The notes below the pieces were generated by a model. The model was not told where the DNA came from, searched no databases, and worked only from the letters and a program-made list of their open reading frames with translations. From Pseudomonas huaxiensis (GTDB taxonomy: Bacteria; Pseudomonadota; Gammaproteobacteria; Pseudomonadales; Pseudomonadaceae), in assembly GCF_003231275.1 (NCBI RefSeq), contig NZ_QKVL01000007.1:124001-188000 (forward strand): a DNA stretch of 64,000 bases. Reading direction: 5' to 3'. This document shows positions 10,151-22,620 of the stretch, piece after piece. A program made the position numbers and the translations under genes. The stretch's first letter is position 1; each line of letters opens with the position of its first letter.

Positions 10151-11254
10151 ATGCATTTCACCATTCAACGCGAAGCCCTGTTGAAACCCCTGCAACTGGT
10201 CGCAGGTGTCGTAGAGCGCCGCCAGACCTTGCCAGTACTGTCCAACGTACTGCTGGTGGTCCAGGGTCAACAGTTGTCGCTGACCGGTACCGACCTGGAA
10301 GTGGAACTGGTTGGCCGCGTCCAACTGGAAGAACCTGCCGAGCCGGGCGAGATCACGGTTCCTGCGCGCAAGCTGATGGATATCTGCAAGAGCTTGCCCA
10401 ACGACGCTCTGATCGACATCAAGGTCGACGAGCAGAAACTCCTGGTGAAGGCCGGCCGTAGCCGCTTCACCCTGTCGACCTTGCCGGCCAATGATTTCCC
10501 GACTGTGGAAGAAGGCCCTGGCTCGTTGACCTGCACCCTGGAACAAAGCCGCCTGCGTCGACTGATCGAACGCACCAGCTTTGCCATGGCGCAGCAGGAC
10601 GTCCGTTACTACCTCAACGGTATGTTGCTGGAAGTATCCACAGGCACCCTTCGCGCGGTCGCTACCGACGGTCACCGTCTGGCCATGTGCTCGATGAGCG
10701 CTGACATCGGTCAGGCTGATCGCCATCAGGTCATCGTGCCTCGCAAAGGTATCCTCGAGCTGGCGCGCCTGCTGACCGAACCAGACGGCACGGTCAGCAT
10801 CGTGCTGGGCCAGCACCATATCCGCGCAACTACTGGCGAATTCACCTTCACCTCGAAGCTGGTCGACGGCAAGTTCCCGGACTACGAGCGCGTTCTGCCA
10901 AAAGGCGGCGACAAGCTGGTGCTGGGCGATCGTCAGGCGCTGCGCGAAGCGTTCAGCCGTACCGCGATTCTTTCCAACGAGAAGTACCGCGGGATCCGTC
11001 TGCAACTGGCCGCTGGCCAATTGAAGATCCAGGCGAACAACCCGGAGCAGGAAGAGGCTGAGGAAGAAATCAGCGTCGACTACAACGGCGGCTCGCTCGA
11101 GATCGGTTTCAACGTCAGCTATCTGCTGGACGTACTGGGCGTCATGACGACCGAGCAGGTTCGTCTGATCCTTTCCGACTCCAACAGCAGTGCGCTGCTG
11201 CAGGAAGCGGGCAACGACGACTCTTCTTATGTCGTTATGCCGATGCGCCTGTAA
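10151..11254 (+). CDS. dnaN: DNA polymerase III beta subunit (sliding clamp)
   Basis: A 367-residue beta clamp: three topologically similar domains that dimerize into the ring tethering DNA polymerase III. MHFTIQREALLKPLQLVAGVVERRQTLPVL is the conserved start and YVVMPMRL the conserved end, which forms part of the peptide-binding pocket. It lies 35 bp after dnaA and 18 bp before recF, in a normal operon arrangement. Confidence 0.98.
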   Translation: MHFTIQREALLKPLQLVAGVVERRQTLPVLSNVLLVVQGQQLSLTGTDLEVELVGRVQLEEPAEPGEITVPARKLMDICKSLPNDALIDIKVDEQKLLVKAGRSRFTLSTLPANDFPTVEEGPGSLTCTLEQSRLRRLIERTSFAMAQQDVRYYLNGMLLEVSTGTLRAVATDGHRLAMCSMSADIGQADRHQVIVPRKGILELARLLTEPDGTVSIVLGQHHIRATTGEFTFTSKLVDGKFPDYERVLPKGGDKLVLGDRQALREAFSRTAILSNEKYRGIRLQLAAGQLKIQANNPEQEEAEEEISVDYNGGSLEIGFNVSYLLDVLGVMTTEQVRLILSDSNSSALLQEAGNDDSSYVVMPMRL

Positions 11255-11272
11255 TTGCCCAGACCTGTCTAG

Positions 11273-14798
<3,526 letters not shown>

Positions 14799-14799
14799 T

Positions 14800-14815
14800 T
14801 GTTCCACGTGAAACA
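14800..14815. promoter_or_regulatory. parS centromere site 3 (after gyrB)
   Basis: TGTTCCACGTGAAACA has one symmetric-position change from the perfect palindrome and begins 2 bp after the gyrB stop codon. This variant is also known as a ParB site in Pseudomonas. Confidence 0.88.
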
Positions 14816-14842
14816 AAAAACCCGGCGAAAGCCGGGTTTCTT
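14816..14842 (+). terminator. Rho-independent terminator after gyrB
   Basis: The stem CCCGGC / GCCGGG with a GAAA loop (14821-14836) is flanked by A6 upstream and TTTCTTG downstream. It directly abuts parS site 3. Confidence 0.85.
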
Positions 14843-14957
14843 GTCTCTTGGGTTTATCAATTCAAAGCCAAAGTTCGCGCAAACGCCGAGCTAAGATGCG
14901 TTCAGTCATCCGTGTTCATCGATGGTCGGCTGTAGTGACCTTTCTGGAGAATGGATA

Positions 14958-15845
14958 ATGATCACCGTCGGCAATCTATATTTGGAAGCGCTGTTCGACA
15001 GCACGACCTGGACCATCAGCTATCTGGTCATGGACACCGAAACCAGACAGTGCGCATTGATCGACAGCGTGCTCGACTACGACCCGAAGTCCGGTCGCAC
15101 AGACACTCACAACGCTGATCGGCTGATCGACCGGGTAAGAGCGCTGGGCGCTAGCGTGCAGTGGATCCTGGAAACCCACGTCCACGCGGATCATCTTTCA
15201 GCAGCGGCGTACCTGAAAAAAGCCCTCGGCGGACAACTGGCAATCGGCAGCCAGATCACCCAGGTGCAGAAAACCTTCGGCGCGCTGTTCAATGCCGGTT
15301 CCGGCTTTGCCCGTGATGGGAGCCAGTTCGATGTACTGTTCGACGACGACGCCACTTTTACCATTGGCGGTTTGCAGGCTCGTGCCCTGCACACCCCTGG
15401 GCATACGCCGGCCTGCATGACCTTCCTGGTGGAGGCAGCCGGTGAAATCTTAGCCTTCGTTGGCGACACTCTGTTCATGCCTGACTATGGCACCGCCCGC
15501 TGCGATTTTCCCGGCGCCGACGCACACGTGCTGTACCGCTCGATCATGCGCATCCTCGCCCTACCCGACGACACCCGACTGTTCATGTGCCACGACTACT
15601 TACCCGGTGGTCGCGAGCTGCGCTACATGACTACGGTGGCGGAACAGCGCGCCAGCAACATCCATATTCATCAGGGCATCAGCGAGGACGAATTCGTCGC
15701 TATGCGCCAGGCTCGCGACGCAACCCTTGAGATGCCGGTGCTGATGCTGCCGTCCGTGCAGATCAACATGCGCAGCGGCCAGTTCCCCGAGCCTGAAGAC
15801 AACGGCGTGAGCTACCTGAAGATTCCCTTGGTCGGTGAGCCGTAG
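14958..15845 (+). CDS. MBL-fold hydrolase, persulfide dioxygenase/BigR-operon Blh type
   Basis: A 295-residue metallo-beta-lactamase-fold protein. The start ATG at 14958 (MITVGNLYLEALFD) has GGAG 8 bases upstream. The metal motif THVHADHL is at residues 73-80, followed by HTPGHTPAC and a later GDTLFMPDYGTARCDFPG stretch. These are hallmarks of the ETHE1-like persulfide dioxygenases and the Blh protein of bigR operons, which oxidise glutathione persulfide to sulfite. The next gene, 2 bp on, is a TauE/SafE exporter, the usual partner that removes sulfite. No BigR regulator or rhodanese lies nearby. Exact substrate is inferred. Confidence 0.85.
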   Translation: MITVGNLYLEALFDSTTWTISYLVMDTETRQCALIDSVLDYDPKSGRTDTHNADRLIDRVRALGASVQWILETHVHADHLSAAAYLKKALGGQLAIGSQITQVQKTFGALFNAGSGFARDGSQFDVLFDDDATFTIGGLQARALHTPGHTPACMTFLVEAAGEILAFVGDTLFMPDYGTARCDFPGADAHVLYRSIMRILALPDDTRLFMCHDYLPGGRELRYMTTVAEQRASNIHIHQGISEDEFVAMRQARDATLEMPVLMLPSVQINMRSGQFPEPEDNGVSYLKIPLVGEP

Positions 15846-15847
15846 TC

Positions 15848-16666
15848 ATGATGGAACATGAGTTGCTCGGTGCCGGACTGGGTGCGGTCATCGGCTTGAT
15901 CCTGGCGCTGACGGGCGCCGGAGGAGGAATCCTTGCCGTGCCGCTGCTGGTCTTCGGACTTGGTTTGTCGATGGTCGAAGCGGCGCCGGTGGGCTTGCTC
16001 GCGGTAGGACTGGCCGCCAGCGCAGGCGCGATACTGGGCTGGCGCCAAGGGTTGGTGCGTTACCGGGCGGCATTCTTTATCGCCGGGCTCGGCTGGTTGG
16101 CAGCGCCCTTCGGTTTCTGGATGGCGCATCGAGTGCCCAACGCGCCGCTGGCGTTGGGATTCTCGGCGGTGCTGGTGTATGCCTGTGGGCGGATGCTTCT
16201 AAGGGCCCGACGCGAGCTACGCGGCGAGTCGCCCTGTGCCAATCGACAGATACAGCCTTGCGTCCTCAACCCGCAGCAGGGACGCTTGCGCTGGACCCTA
16301 CCCTGCGCCCGGGCGCTCGCCTTTACCGGATTGCTCGCAGGATTGCTGTCCGGGTTGTTAGGCGTGGGCGGCGGTTTCGTCATCATTCCGGCCTTGGGTC
16401 GCTACACCAACCTCGACATGAAAAGCATGGTGGCCACCTCGCTGGCGGTGATCGCCCTCGTCTCCAGCGGCAGCGTGCTGACGGCGAGTTTCAGTGGTGT
16501 GATGCCCTGGGCGGTCGGCGCGCCGTTTGCCGCAGGCGCGCTGGCTGGTCTGCTCGGTGGACGCCAGGTCGCCCACCATCTGGCCGGGCCGCGTCTGCAG
16601 CAGGCGTTCGCGTTGGTCGGGATGGGGGCTGCGGTGTCGCTGGCGTTCAGCACCTTACTGTACTGA
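15848..16666 (+). CDS. TauE/SafE family sulfite exporter (DUF81)
   Basis: A 272-residue integral membrane protein with about eight predicted hydrophobic segments. It has the repeated glycine-rich motifs of the family: GAVIGLILALTGAGGGILAVPLLVFGLG near the start and GLLAGLLSGLLGVGGGFVIIPAL in the second half. The family exports small oxidised sulfur anions. Translation starts at ATG 15848 or the adjacent ATG 15851, 2 bp after the hydrolase, so the two form an operon for handling toxic sulfide or sulfite. It is convergent with the LysR gene at 16668 and only 1 bp separates them. Confidence 0.87.
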   Translation: MMEHELLGAGLGAVIGLILALTGAGGGILAVPLLVFGLGLSMVEAAPVGLLAVGLAASAGAILGWRQGLVRYRAAFFIAGLGWLAAPFGFWMAHRVPNAPLALGFSAVLVYACGRMLLRARRELRGESPCANRQIQPCVLNPQQGRLRWTLPCARALAFTGLLAGLLSGLLGVGGGFVIIPALGRYTNLDMKSMVATSLAVIALVSSGSVLTASFSGVMPWAVGAPFAAGALAGLLGGRQVAHHLAGPRLQQAFALVGMGAAVSLAFSTLLY

Positions 16667-16667
16667 G

Positions 16668-17555
16668 CTAGTCGGCCAGCAGTTCGCCCTGCTCTTGCGC
16701 GCATAGCGCCAGCAGGTAGTCCCAGACCACCCGCAGACGTACCGACTTGTGCAACTCGCGACGAGTACTTATCCAGTAGCTGCGCTGGATGGTTTCGCTG
16801 GGCAGGATGCGCACCAGCCCCGGATCGTGCCGCGCCATGTAGTTGGGCAGCACGGCGATGCCCAGCCCGGCACGCGCTGCATGCTGCTGGGCGATCACGC
16901 TGGTGCTGCGGAACACCACGTTCGGTGCCCGGCAGAAGCTGTGCAGGAACAGCAGCTCCTGGCTGAAGAGCAGGTCGTCGACGTAGCCGATCCAGGTATG
17001 CCGAGCCAGATCTTCGCGGCTGTTCAGCGCGGGAGCGCGAGCGAGGTAGTCGGGGCTGGCATAGAGCGCCAGGCGGTAGTCGGTGAGCTTGCGGGTGATC
17101 AACAGGTCGGCGTTGGGGCGCTCCAGGTGGATGCTGATTTCCGCCTCGCGGTTGATGATGCTGACAAATCGCGGAACCGCCACCAGCTCCACTTCCAGCC
17201 CCGGATACCGGTCGAACAGGCTGCCCATGCGCGGGGTGAAAAACATGATGCCGATGCCTTCGGTGACCCCCAGGCGAATCTTGCCCAGCGGGGTGATGGC
17301 CTGGGTGATTTCTTCCTGGGCCAGCAGCGCGACGTTTTCCATCGCCTCGGCATGCTTGAGCAGGGCCTGGCCGGACGGCGTCAGTTCATAGCCCTGGGCA
17401 TGTTGGACGAACAGCGCGGTGCCCAGGCTTTGCTCGATATTTTCAATATGCCGGGCCACGGTGCTGTGGGTGGTATTGAGGCGTTTGGCAGCGGTGAGCA
17501 GGCGGCCGCTGCGCTGTAATTCGAGAAAAAACCGCAGATCATTCCAGTCGAACAT
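16668..17555 (-). CDS. LysR-family transcriptional regulator
   Basis: A 295-residue LTTR with an N-terminal winged HTH (RLLTAAKRLNTTHSTVARHIENIEQSLG) and a periplasmic-binding-protein-like effector domain. The HTH has HSTVARHI where most family members have QPAVSRQI. That variant is typical of the subgroup regulating GMC dehydrogenases and small-metabolite catabolism. It is divergent from the GMC oxidoreductase at 17694, with a 138-bp shared intergenic region containing a palindrome at 17616. The effector is unknown. Confidence 0.88.
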   Translation of the reverse strand: MFDWNDLRFFLELQRSGRLLTAAKRLNTTHSTVARHIENIEQSLGTALFVQHAQGYELTPSGQALLKHAEAMENVALLAQEEITQAITPLGKIRLGVTEGIGIMFFTPRMGSLFDRYPGLEVELVAVPRFVSIINREAEISIHLERPNADLLITRKLTDYRLALYASPDYLARAPALNSREDLARHTWIGYVDDLLFSQELLFLHSFCRAPNVVFRSTSVIAQQHAARAGLGIAVLPNYMARHDPGLVRILPSETIQRSYWISTRRELHKSVRLRVVWDYLLALCAQEQGELLAD

Positions 17556-17615
17556 TGGCTGTCCCTGTTAACCGCAGGCTTGCTGGCGTTGTGTTTAAAC
17601 GCACAGCGGTTGAGT

Positions 17616-17631
17616 GAAAACGAACGTTTTC
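17616..17631. promoter_or_regulatory. Palindrome in the LysR/GMC intergenic region, candidate operator
   Basis: GAAAACGAACGTTTTC has 7-bp arms and a 2-bp spacer. It lies between the divergent LysR and GMC genes, a plausible LysR-type binding site. No experimental basis. Confidence 0.4.
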
Positions 17632-17693
17632 ATCTCGAAAATAATCAATAACACTGAAGGAAGACAAGAATAAAAATCAGGCGCGAGGTCTTC

Positions 17694-19343
17694 ATGCCAT
17701 CAGCCGATCATTCCTACGACTACGTCATCGTTGGTGCCGGTCCTGCGGGTTGCCTGCTGGCAAACCGGTTGTCCGCCGATCCTTCCTGTCGCGTTGCCCT
17801 GCTCGAAGCCGGTGGCCGCGACAACTACCCCTGGATTCATATCCCGGTCGGTTATCTCTACTGCATTGGCAATCCCCGCACCGACTGGTGCTTCAAGACC
17901 GAATCCCAAGCCGGCCTCAACGGACGCAGCCTGGGTTATCCACGGGGCAAGGTGCTCGGCGGCTGTTCCTCGATCAACGGCATGATCTACATGCGCGGGC
18001 AGTCCGGCGACTACGACCGCTGGGCCGACGAGGGCAATCCTGGCTGGGCGTGGAAGGACGTGCTGCCGCTGTTCAAGGCCAGCGAGCGGCACTACGCCGG
18101 GGCCAGCGAGGCGCACGGTGCTGACGGTGAATGGCGGGTCGAGCAGCAGCGTTATTCCTGGGCGATTCTCGACGCGTTTCGCGAGGCGGCCGCGCAACAG
18201 GGGATCGCCAGCGTCGATGACTTCAACGGCGGCGATAACCAGGGCTGTGGATATTTTCAGGTCAACCAGAAAGCCGGCGTGCGCTGGAATGCCTCCAAGG
18301 CGTTTCTCCGGCCGATTGCCCACCGCACCAACCTGAGCGTACTGACGGGTGTCGATGTTGACCGTGTGCTGCTGGAGAACGGCCGTGCCTCTGCGGTGCG
18401 CGCACGGTGGCAGGGGCAATGGCAGAACTTCGACGCCCGCCGTGAAGTGATCCTGTGCGCTGGCTCCGTCGGTTCGCCAGGAATCCTCCAGCGTTCCGGC
18501 GTCGGTCCGCGGCCCCTGCTGGAGCGCTTGGGCATCGGTGTGAACCACGAATTGCCCGGCGTTGGCGGCAACCTGCAGGACCATCTGCAACTGCGGCTGA
18601 TCTACCAGGTCGACAATGTCCGCACCCTTAATCAGGTGGCCAACACGCTCTTCGGCAAGATGGGCATGGGTCTGCGTTATCTCTATGACCGCAGTGGCCC
18701 GCTGGCCATGGCGCCGAGCCAACTGGGCGCGTTCGTGCGTTCGGGGCCGGAGCAGGCTTCGCCGAATCTCCAGTACCACGTTCAGCCGCTGTCGCTGGAC
18801 CGATTTGGCGAGCCGTTGCACCGCTTCGCCGCCTTCACGGCGTCGGTGTGTAACCTGCGGCCGCTCAGCCGCGGACGTGTGGATATCCGCTCGGCGGACC
18901 CTGCCGACGCGCCATTGATCGACCCCAATTACCTCAGCGCGCCGGAAGACCTGCAGGTCGCCGCCCAGGCCATCCGCCTGACCCGCAATATCGTCCAGTC
19001 CCCTGCCCTCGCGCCCTTCTCGCCGCGCGAATACCTGCCGGGACCGGCGTTGCAGAGTGACGAAGACCTGTACGCCGCTGCCGGCCAGATTGGCACCACC
19101 ATCTTCCATCCGGTGGGTACCTGCCGCATGGGCAACGGGTCGCTGGATGTGGTGGACGCGCAGTTGCGGGTTCACGGTGTCGCCGGCCTGCGCATCGCCG
19201 ATGCGTCGATCATGCCGAACATCGTTTCGGGCAATACCTGCTCACCCACCTTGATGATCGCGGAAAAGGCCGCGCAACTGATCCGCCAGGGCCATGAGGC
19301 CATCAGCGGCCGCAGTGACCGCACGAAGATAGCGACGCCCTGA
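17694..19343 (+). CDS. GMC-family FAD-dependent oxidoreductase (choline dehydrogenase-like)
   Basis: A 549-residue GMC oxidoreductase. The FAD motif VIVGAGPAGCLLANRLS starts near residue 10. GMC signature 1 is GGCSSINGMIYMRG, and signature 2 is AGSVGSPGILQRSGVG. The C-terminus carries HPVGTCRMG and a final segment with NTCSPTLMIAEKAA. Family members oxidise alcohols (choline, aliphatic or polyethylene-glycol-type). The context has no betaine-aldehyde dehydrogenase, so choline itself is unlikely. It is followed by an MHS-type symporter and faces a LysR gene, together a small catabolic unit. The substrate is not inferable. Confidence 0.9.
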   Translation: MPSADHSYDYVIVGAGPAGCLLANRLSADPSCRVALLEAGGRDNYPWIHIPVGYLYCIGNPRTDWCFKTESQAGLNGRSLGYPRGKVLGGCSSINGMIYMRGQSGDYDRWADEGNPGWAWKDVLPLFKASERHYAGASEAHGADGEWRVEQQRYSWAILDAFREAAAQQGIASVDDFNGGDNQGCGYFQVNQKAGVRWNASKAFLRPIAHRTNLSVLTGVDVDRVLLENGRASAVRARWQGQWQNFDARREVILCAGSVGSPGILQRSGVGPRPLLERLGIGVNHELPGVGGNLQDHLQLRLIYQVDNVRTLNQVANTLFGKMGMGLRYLYDRSGPLAMAPSQLGAFVRSGPEQASPNLQYHVQPLSLDRFGEPLHRFAAFTASVCNLRPLSRGRVDIRSADPADAPLIDPNYLSAPEDLQVAAQAIRLTRNIVQSPALAPFSPREYLPGPALQSDEDLYAAAGQIGTTIFHPVGTCRMGNGSLDVVDAQLRVHGVAGLRIADASIMPNIVSGNTCSPTLMIAEKAAQLIRQGHEAISGRSDRTKIATP

Positions 19344-19452
19344 GCCTTGTGCGGGGCGGCGTGGCAACAGTGACACCGGCAGCAGTCGACCGGTGTCGAC
19401 AGTGGACAACAACAATAATCACTGTGCCCCAACGTGGGCCGAGGACAGCACG

Positions 19453-21075
19453 ATGTCGGACACCCTTCAGCAGCAGAGCGCAACCACGACGGCCAGCAGC
19501 CGCCGCGAAGAGCGCAAGATCATTTTCGCGTCATCCCTCGGGACGGTTTTCGAGTGGTATGACTTTTTTCTCTACGGGGCGCTGGCCGCGGTCATCAGCA
19601 AGCAGTTCTTCGCCGGGGTCAACGACACCACGGCGTTCATCTTTGCGCTGATGGCATTTGCCGCCGGGTTCCTGGTCAGGCCTTTCGGTGCGCTGGTGTT
19701 CGGGCGGCTGGGAGACATGATCGGCCGCAAGTACACCTTCCTAGTGACCATCGTGCTGATGGGCCTGTCCACCTTCGCCGTTGGCTTGCTGCCGACCTAC
19801 GCCAGCATCGGCATCGCCGCACCGATCATCCTGGTGGTGCTGCGCATGCTCCAGGGCCTGGCGCTGGGCGGTGAGTACGGCGGCGCAGCGACCTACGTCG
19901 CCGAGCACGCCCCGCACGGAAAACGCGGTTTCCACACCGGTTTCATCCAGTCCACCGCGACCCTCGGCCTGCTGCTGTCGCTGCTGGTGGTGCTGGGCAG
20001 CCGCTACATCAGTGGCGACCAGTTCGAAACCTGGGGCTGGCGCCTGCCGTTCCTGCTGTCCATCGTGCTGCTGGCGATCTCCACCTGGATCCGCATGAGC
20101 ATGCATGAGTCGCCGGCCTTCGTGAAAATGAAGGCTCAGGGCAAGATCAGCAAGTCGCCGATCCGCGAGTCCTTCACCTCCTGGCCGAACCTCAAGGTCG
20201 TTCTGACGGCGCTGTTCAGCATCAATGCCGGGCAGGCGGTGACCTTCTACACCGCGCAGTTCTACGTGCTGTTCTTCATGACCCAGATGCTCAAGATGGA
20301 TCCGGCCCAGGCCAACACCCTGCTGATCATCAGCGTGGTGATCGGCGCGCCGTTCTTCGTCTTCTTTGGCTGGTTGTCGGACCGCATCGGGCGCAAGCCG
20401 ATCCTGATGACGGGCCTGCTGCTCGCCACTCTGCTCTACTTCCCGCTGTTCAAAGCGCTGAGCCACTACGCCAACCCGCAGATCGACACCGCCAGTCGTC
20501 AGTCACCCATCGTGGTGATGGCTGATCCTGCCGGCTGCACCTTCCAGTTCGACCCGGTGGGCAAGGCGCGATTCGACAGCCCTTGCGACAAGGTCAAGAC
20601 GTTCCTGGTCAAACAGGGCCTGCCGTACAGCTCGCAATCGATGCCTGCCGGCAGCAGCGTGGCAGTGATGGTGGGTGAGCAGCGCATCGAGGGCTTCGAC
20701 GAGGCGGCCATGCGCGCAGCGATCGAGAAGGCCGGCTACCCGTCCAAGGCCGACGCCAGCAGCGTCAACCAGCCGATGGTGGTGCTGTTGATCGTGGTGA
20801 TGATCCTGATCGCCACCATGACCTACGGACCGTTGGCTGCGGTGATGGTCGAGCTGTTCCCGACCCGCATCCGCTACACCTCGATGTCCCTGCCCTACCA
20901 CATCGGCAACGGCTGGTTCGGCGGCTTCCTGCCCACCGTATCGTTCGCATTGGTGGTGTACACCGGCGACATTTTCTACGGGCTCTGGTACCCGGTGCTG
21001 ATCACTGGCGTCAGTCTGGTGGTGGGTCTGTTCTGTCTGAAAGAGACCCGTGATGTCGACATCGACAAGGTGTGA
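19453..21075 (+). CDS. MFS metabolite:H+ symporter (MHS family) with a large extra loop
   Basis: A 540-residue transporter with the MHS-family start (IIFASSLGTVFEWYDFFLYG), the motif GRLGDMIGRKYTFL and a second GWLSDRIGRKPILM. ATG 19453 is chosen because GAGG lies 8 bases upstream; the frame is open back to 19393. Unlike most MHS proteins of about 430-450 residues, it carries an insertion of about 100 hydrophilic residues in the second half (roughly 20470-20765). The insertion contains two cysteines (AGCTFQFD and SPCDKV) before the last four membrane segments. It probably imports the substrate of the adjacent GMC enzyme. Confidence 0.88.
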   Translation: MSDTLQQQSATTTASSRREERKIIFASSLGTVFEWYDFFLYGALAAVISKQFFAGVNDTTAFIFALMAFAAGFLVRPFGALVFGRLGDMIGRKYTFLVTIVLMGLSTFAVGLLPTYASIGIAAPIILVVLRMLQGLALGGEYGGAATYVAEHAPHGKRGFHTGFIQSTATLGLLLSLLVVLGSRYISGDQFETWGWRLPFLLSIVLLAISTWIRMSMHESPAFVKMKAQGKISKSPIRESFTSWPNLKVVLTALFSINAGQAVTFYTAQFYVLFFMTQMLKMDPAQANTLLIISVVIGAPFFVFFGWLSDRIGRKPILMTGLLLATLLYFPLFKALSHYANPQIDTASRQSPIVVMADPAGCTFQFDPVGKARFDSPCDKVKTFLVKQGLPYSSQSMPAGSSVAVMVGEQRIEGFDEAAMRAAIEKAGYPSKADASSVNQPMVVLLIVVMILIATMTYGPLAAVMVELFPTRIRYTSMSLPYHIGNGWFGGFLPTVSFALVVYTGDIFYGLWYPVLITGVSLVVGLFCLKETRDVDIDKV

Positions 21076-21083
21076 ATAACAGG

Positions 21084-21118
21084 CACAAAAAAACCGGCGT
21101 AAAAGCCGGTTTTTTTAT
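21084..21118. terminator. Bidirectional terminator
   Basis: The stem AAAACCGGC / GCCGGTTTT with a GTAAAA loop has a T7 run downstream on the plus strand and A7 upstream. It can serve both the symporter (+) and the acyltransferase (-). Confidence 0.85.
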
Positions 21119-21246
21119 TCCGCGAAAAAACTTATGCACGATTTACACGAAACAGTCATACATAGAAATATGTAAGCAGATTAATGAGTTAGCGCGTTTT
21201 TTCGTGATCCATCCAAATATTGTCAACAAGTTATCCACAGAACGGG

Positions 21247-22020
21247 TCAAGCCACCGACTGCGTTTCGCTGACCGCCTGCAGAGGGGGCAGCGAACCCAG
21301 TTCGCGCTGGGTTTTTTCGTTCCACGCGGCAGCGCGGTCGTTCAGTTCGGCGATCGCCCGCGGGCCACTGCCTTCGGCCCACATCGGCTCGCCGATCACC
21401 ACTTCAATGGTGCCAGCGCGCTTGCCCCAGCCTTCCTTGGGCCAGTACTTGCCAGCGTTGTGGGCGATGGGCAGTACCGGCAGGTCGGCGTTCACTGCCA
21501 GGGCGGCGCCGCTGCGCGAGAACTTGCCGATCTGGCCGAATGGCACGCGGGTACCTTCCGGGAAGATCAGTACCCACACGCGTTCCTTGAGCAGCTTGTC
21601 GCCTTTGGCGGCAACCTGTTTCAGGGCGGCCTTGGGGTTGTCGCGGTCGATGGCGATCGGCCTCAGCATGGCCATGGCCCAACCAAAGAACGGCACGTAC
21701 AGCAGCTCGCGCTTGAGCACCTGGCTCAGGGGCTGGAAGTACGCGGAGAGGAAGAAGGTTTCCCAGGTGCTCTGGTGATTGGAGAGGATCACGCAGGGGC
21801 GCTCGGGGATGTTCTCGGCGCCGGTCACCTTGACCCGAATATTCAGGAACACCCGCACCAGCACCAGCGCGAAGCGGCACCAGTAGACGTTGATCCAGCG
21901 ATAGCGATAACGGAACGGCAGGAACGGCGCGATAAAGAAGCTGAGTGAACACCAGATCAGCGCGCTGGCGCCCAACAACAGATAAAAGGGAACGATTCTG
22001 ATCGCCTGCAGGATCGACAT
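21247..22020 (-). CDS. 1-acyl-sn-glycerol-3-phosphate acyltransferase (PlsC/LptA type)
   Basis: A 257-residue membrane-bound acyltransferase that makes phosphatidic acid from lysophosphatidic acid. Two N-terminal hydrophobic segments precede motif I NHQSTWE (H-x4-E) and motif III FPEGTR; VLPIAHNAGKYWP is a later conserved block. It matches the gene always found beside gmhB and glyS in Pseudomonas (lptA, PA0005 position). It lies 63 bp downstream of gmhB on the same strand, so it is probably in the glyQ-glyS-gmhB operon. Confidence 0.9.
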   Translation of the reverse strand: MSILQAIRIVPFYLLLGASALIWCSLSFFIAPFLPFRYRYRWINVYWCRFALVLVRVFLNIRVKVTGAENIPERPCVILSNHQSTWETFFLSAYFQPLSQVLKRELLYVPFFGWAMAMLRPIAIDRDNPKAALKQVAAKGDKLLKERVWVLIFPEGTRVPFGQIGKFSRSGAALAVNADLPVLPIAHNAGKYWPKEGWGKRAGTIEVVIGEPMWAEGSGPRAIAELNDRAAAWNEKTQRELGSLPPLQAVSETQSVA

Positions 22021-22083
22021 AGCGGCTTGTACCGTTGCGGGAGGGCCCGCCTAGTAAGAGTGCGCCCGCAAGGGGCAGGCGCG

Positions 22084-22617
22084 CTATTTGTGGATAAGTG
22101 CTCTGGCGACGGCAGCCAGGTCATCGAAAATCAGTGTATCCGGCGCAACGCCCTTGGCGAGGGTCTTCTCACCCTTGCCGGTGCGTACCAGAACCGGTTG
22201 AGCATCGACGGTTGCCGCGGCTTCCAGGTCACCGCTGCTGTCGCCGACGAACCACACGCCAGCGAGGCTGGCGTCATAGTATTCGGCAATCTGGCGGAGC
22301 ATCCCGGGTTTTGGTTTGCGGCAATCGCAGCCATCGTCCGGCCCGTGCGGGCAGTGGACGATCAGCCCGACGTCCCCACCCTGCGCGGCCACCAGCTCAC
22401 GCAGGCGGGCGTGCATGGCGTCGAGGGTCGACAACGGGTAGTAGCCGCGGGCGATGCCGGACTGGTTGGTGGCGACGGCCACCGTCCAGCCGGCCTGGCT
22501 CAACTGCGCGATGGCCTCGATCGAGCCGGGGATCGGAATCCATTCCTCCAGCGACTTGATGTAGGCGTCGGAGTCCTGGTTGATCACCCCGTCACGATCG
22601 AGAATCAGCAGTTTCAA
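22084..22617 (-). CDS. gmhB: D-glycero-beta-D-manno-heptose-1,7-bisphosphate 7-phosphatase
   Basis: A 177-residue HAD phosphatase of LPS inner-core heptose synthesis. The catalytic motif LDRDGVIN is at residues 6-13. The zinc-binding cluster CPHGPDDGCDCRKPKPG in the middle distinguishes GmhB from histidinol phosphatases, and GDSSGDLEAA is motif III. The length is normal. It lies 3 bp after glyS in the glycyl-tRNA synthetase operon. Confidence 0.94.
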   Translation of the reverse strand: MKLLILDRDGVINQDSDAYIKSLEEWIPIPGSIEAIAQLSQAGWTVAVATNQSGIARGYYPLSTLDAMHARLRELVAAQGGDVGLIVHCPHGPDDGCDCRKPKPGMLRQIAEYYDASLAGVWFVGDSSGDLEAAATVDAQPVLVRTGKGEKTLAKGVAPDTLIFDDLAAVARALIHK

Positions 22618-22620
22618 GGC

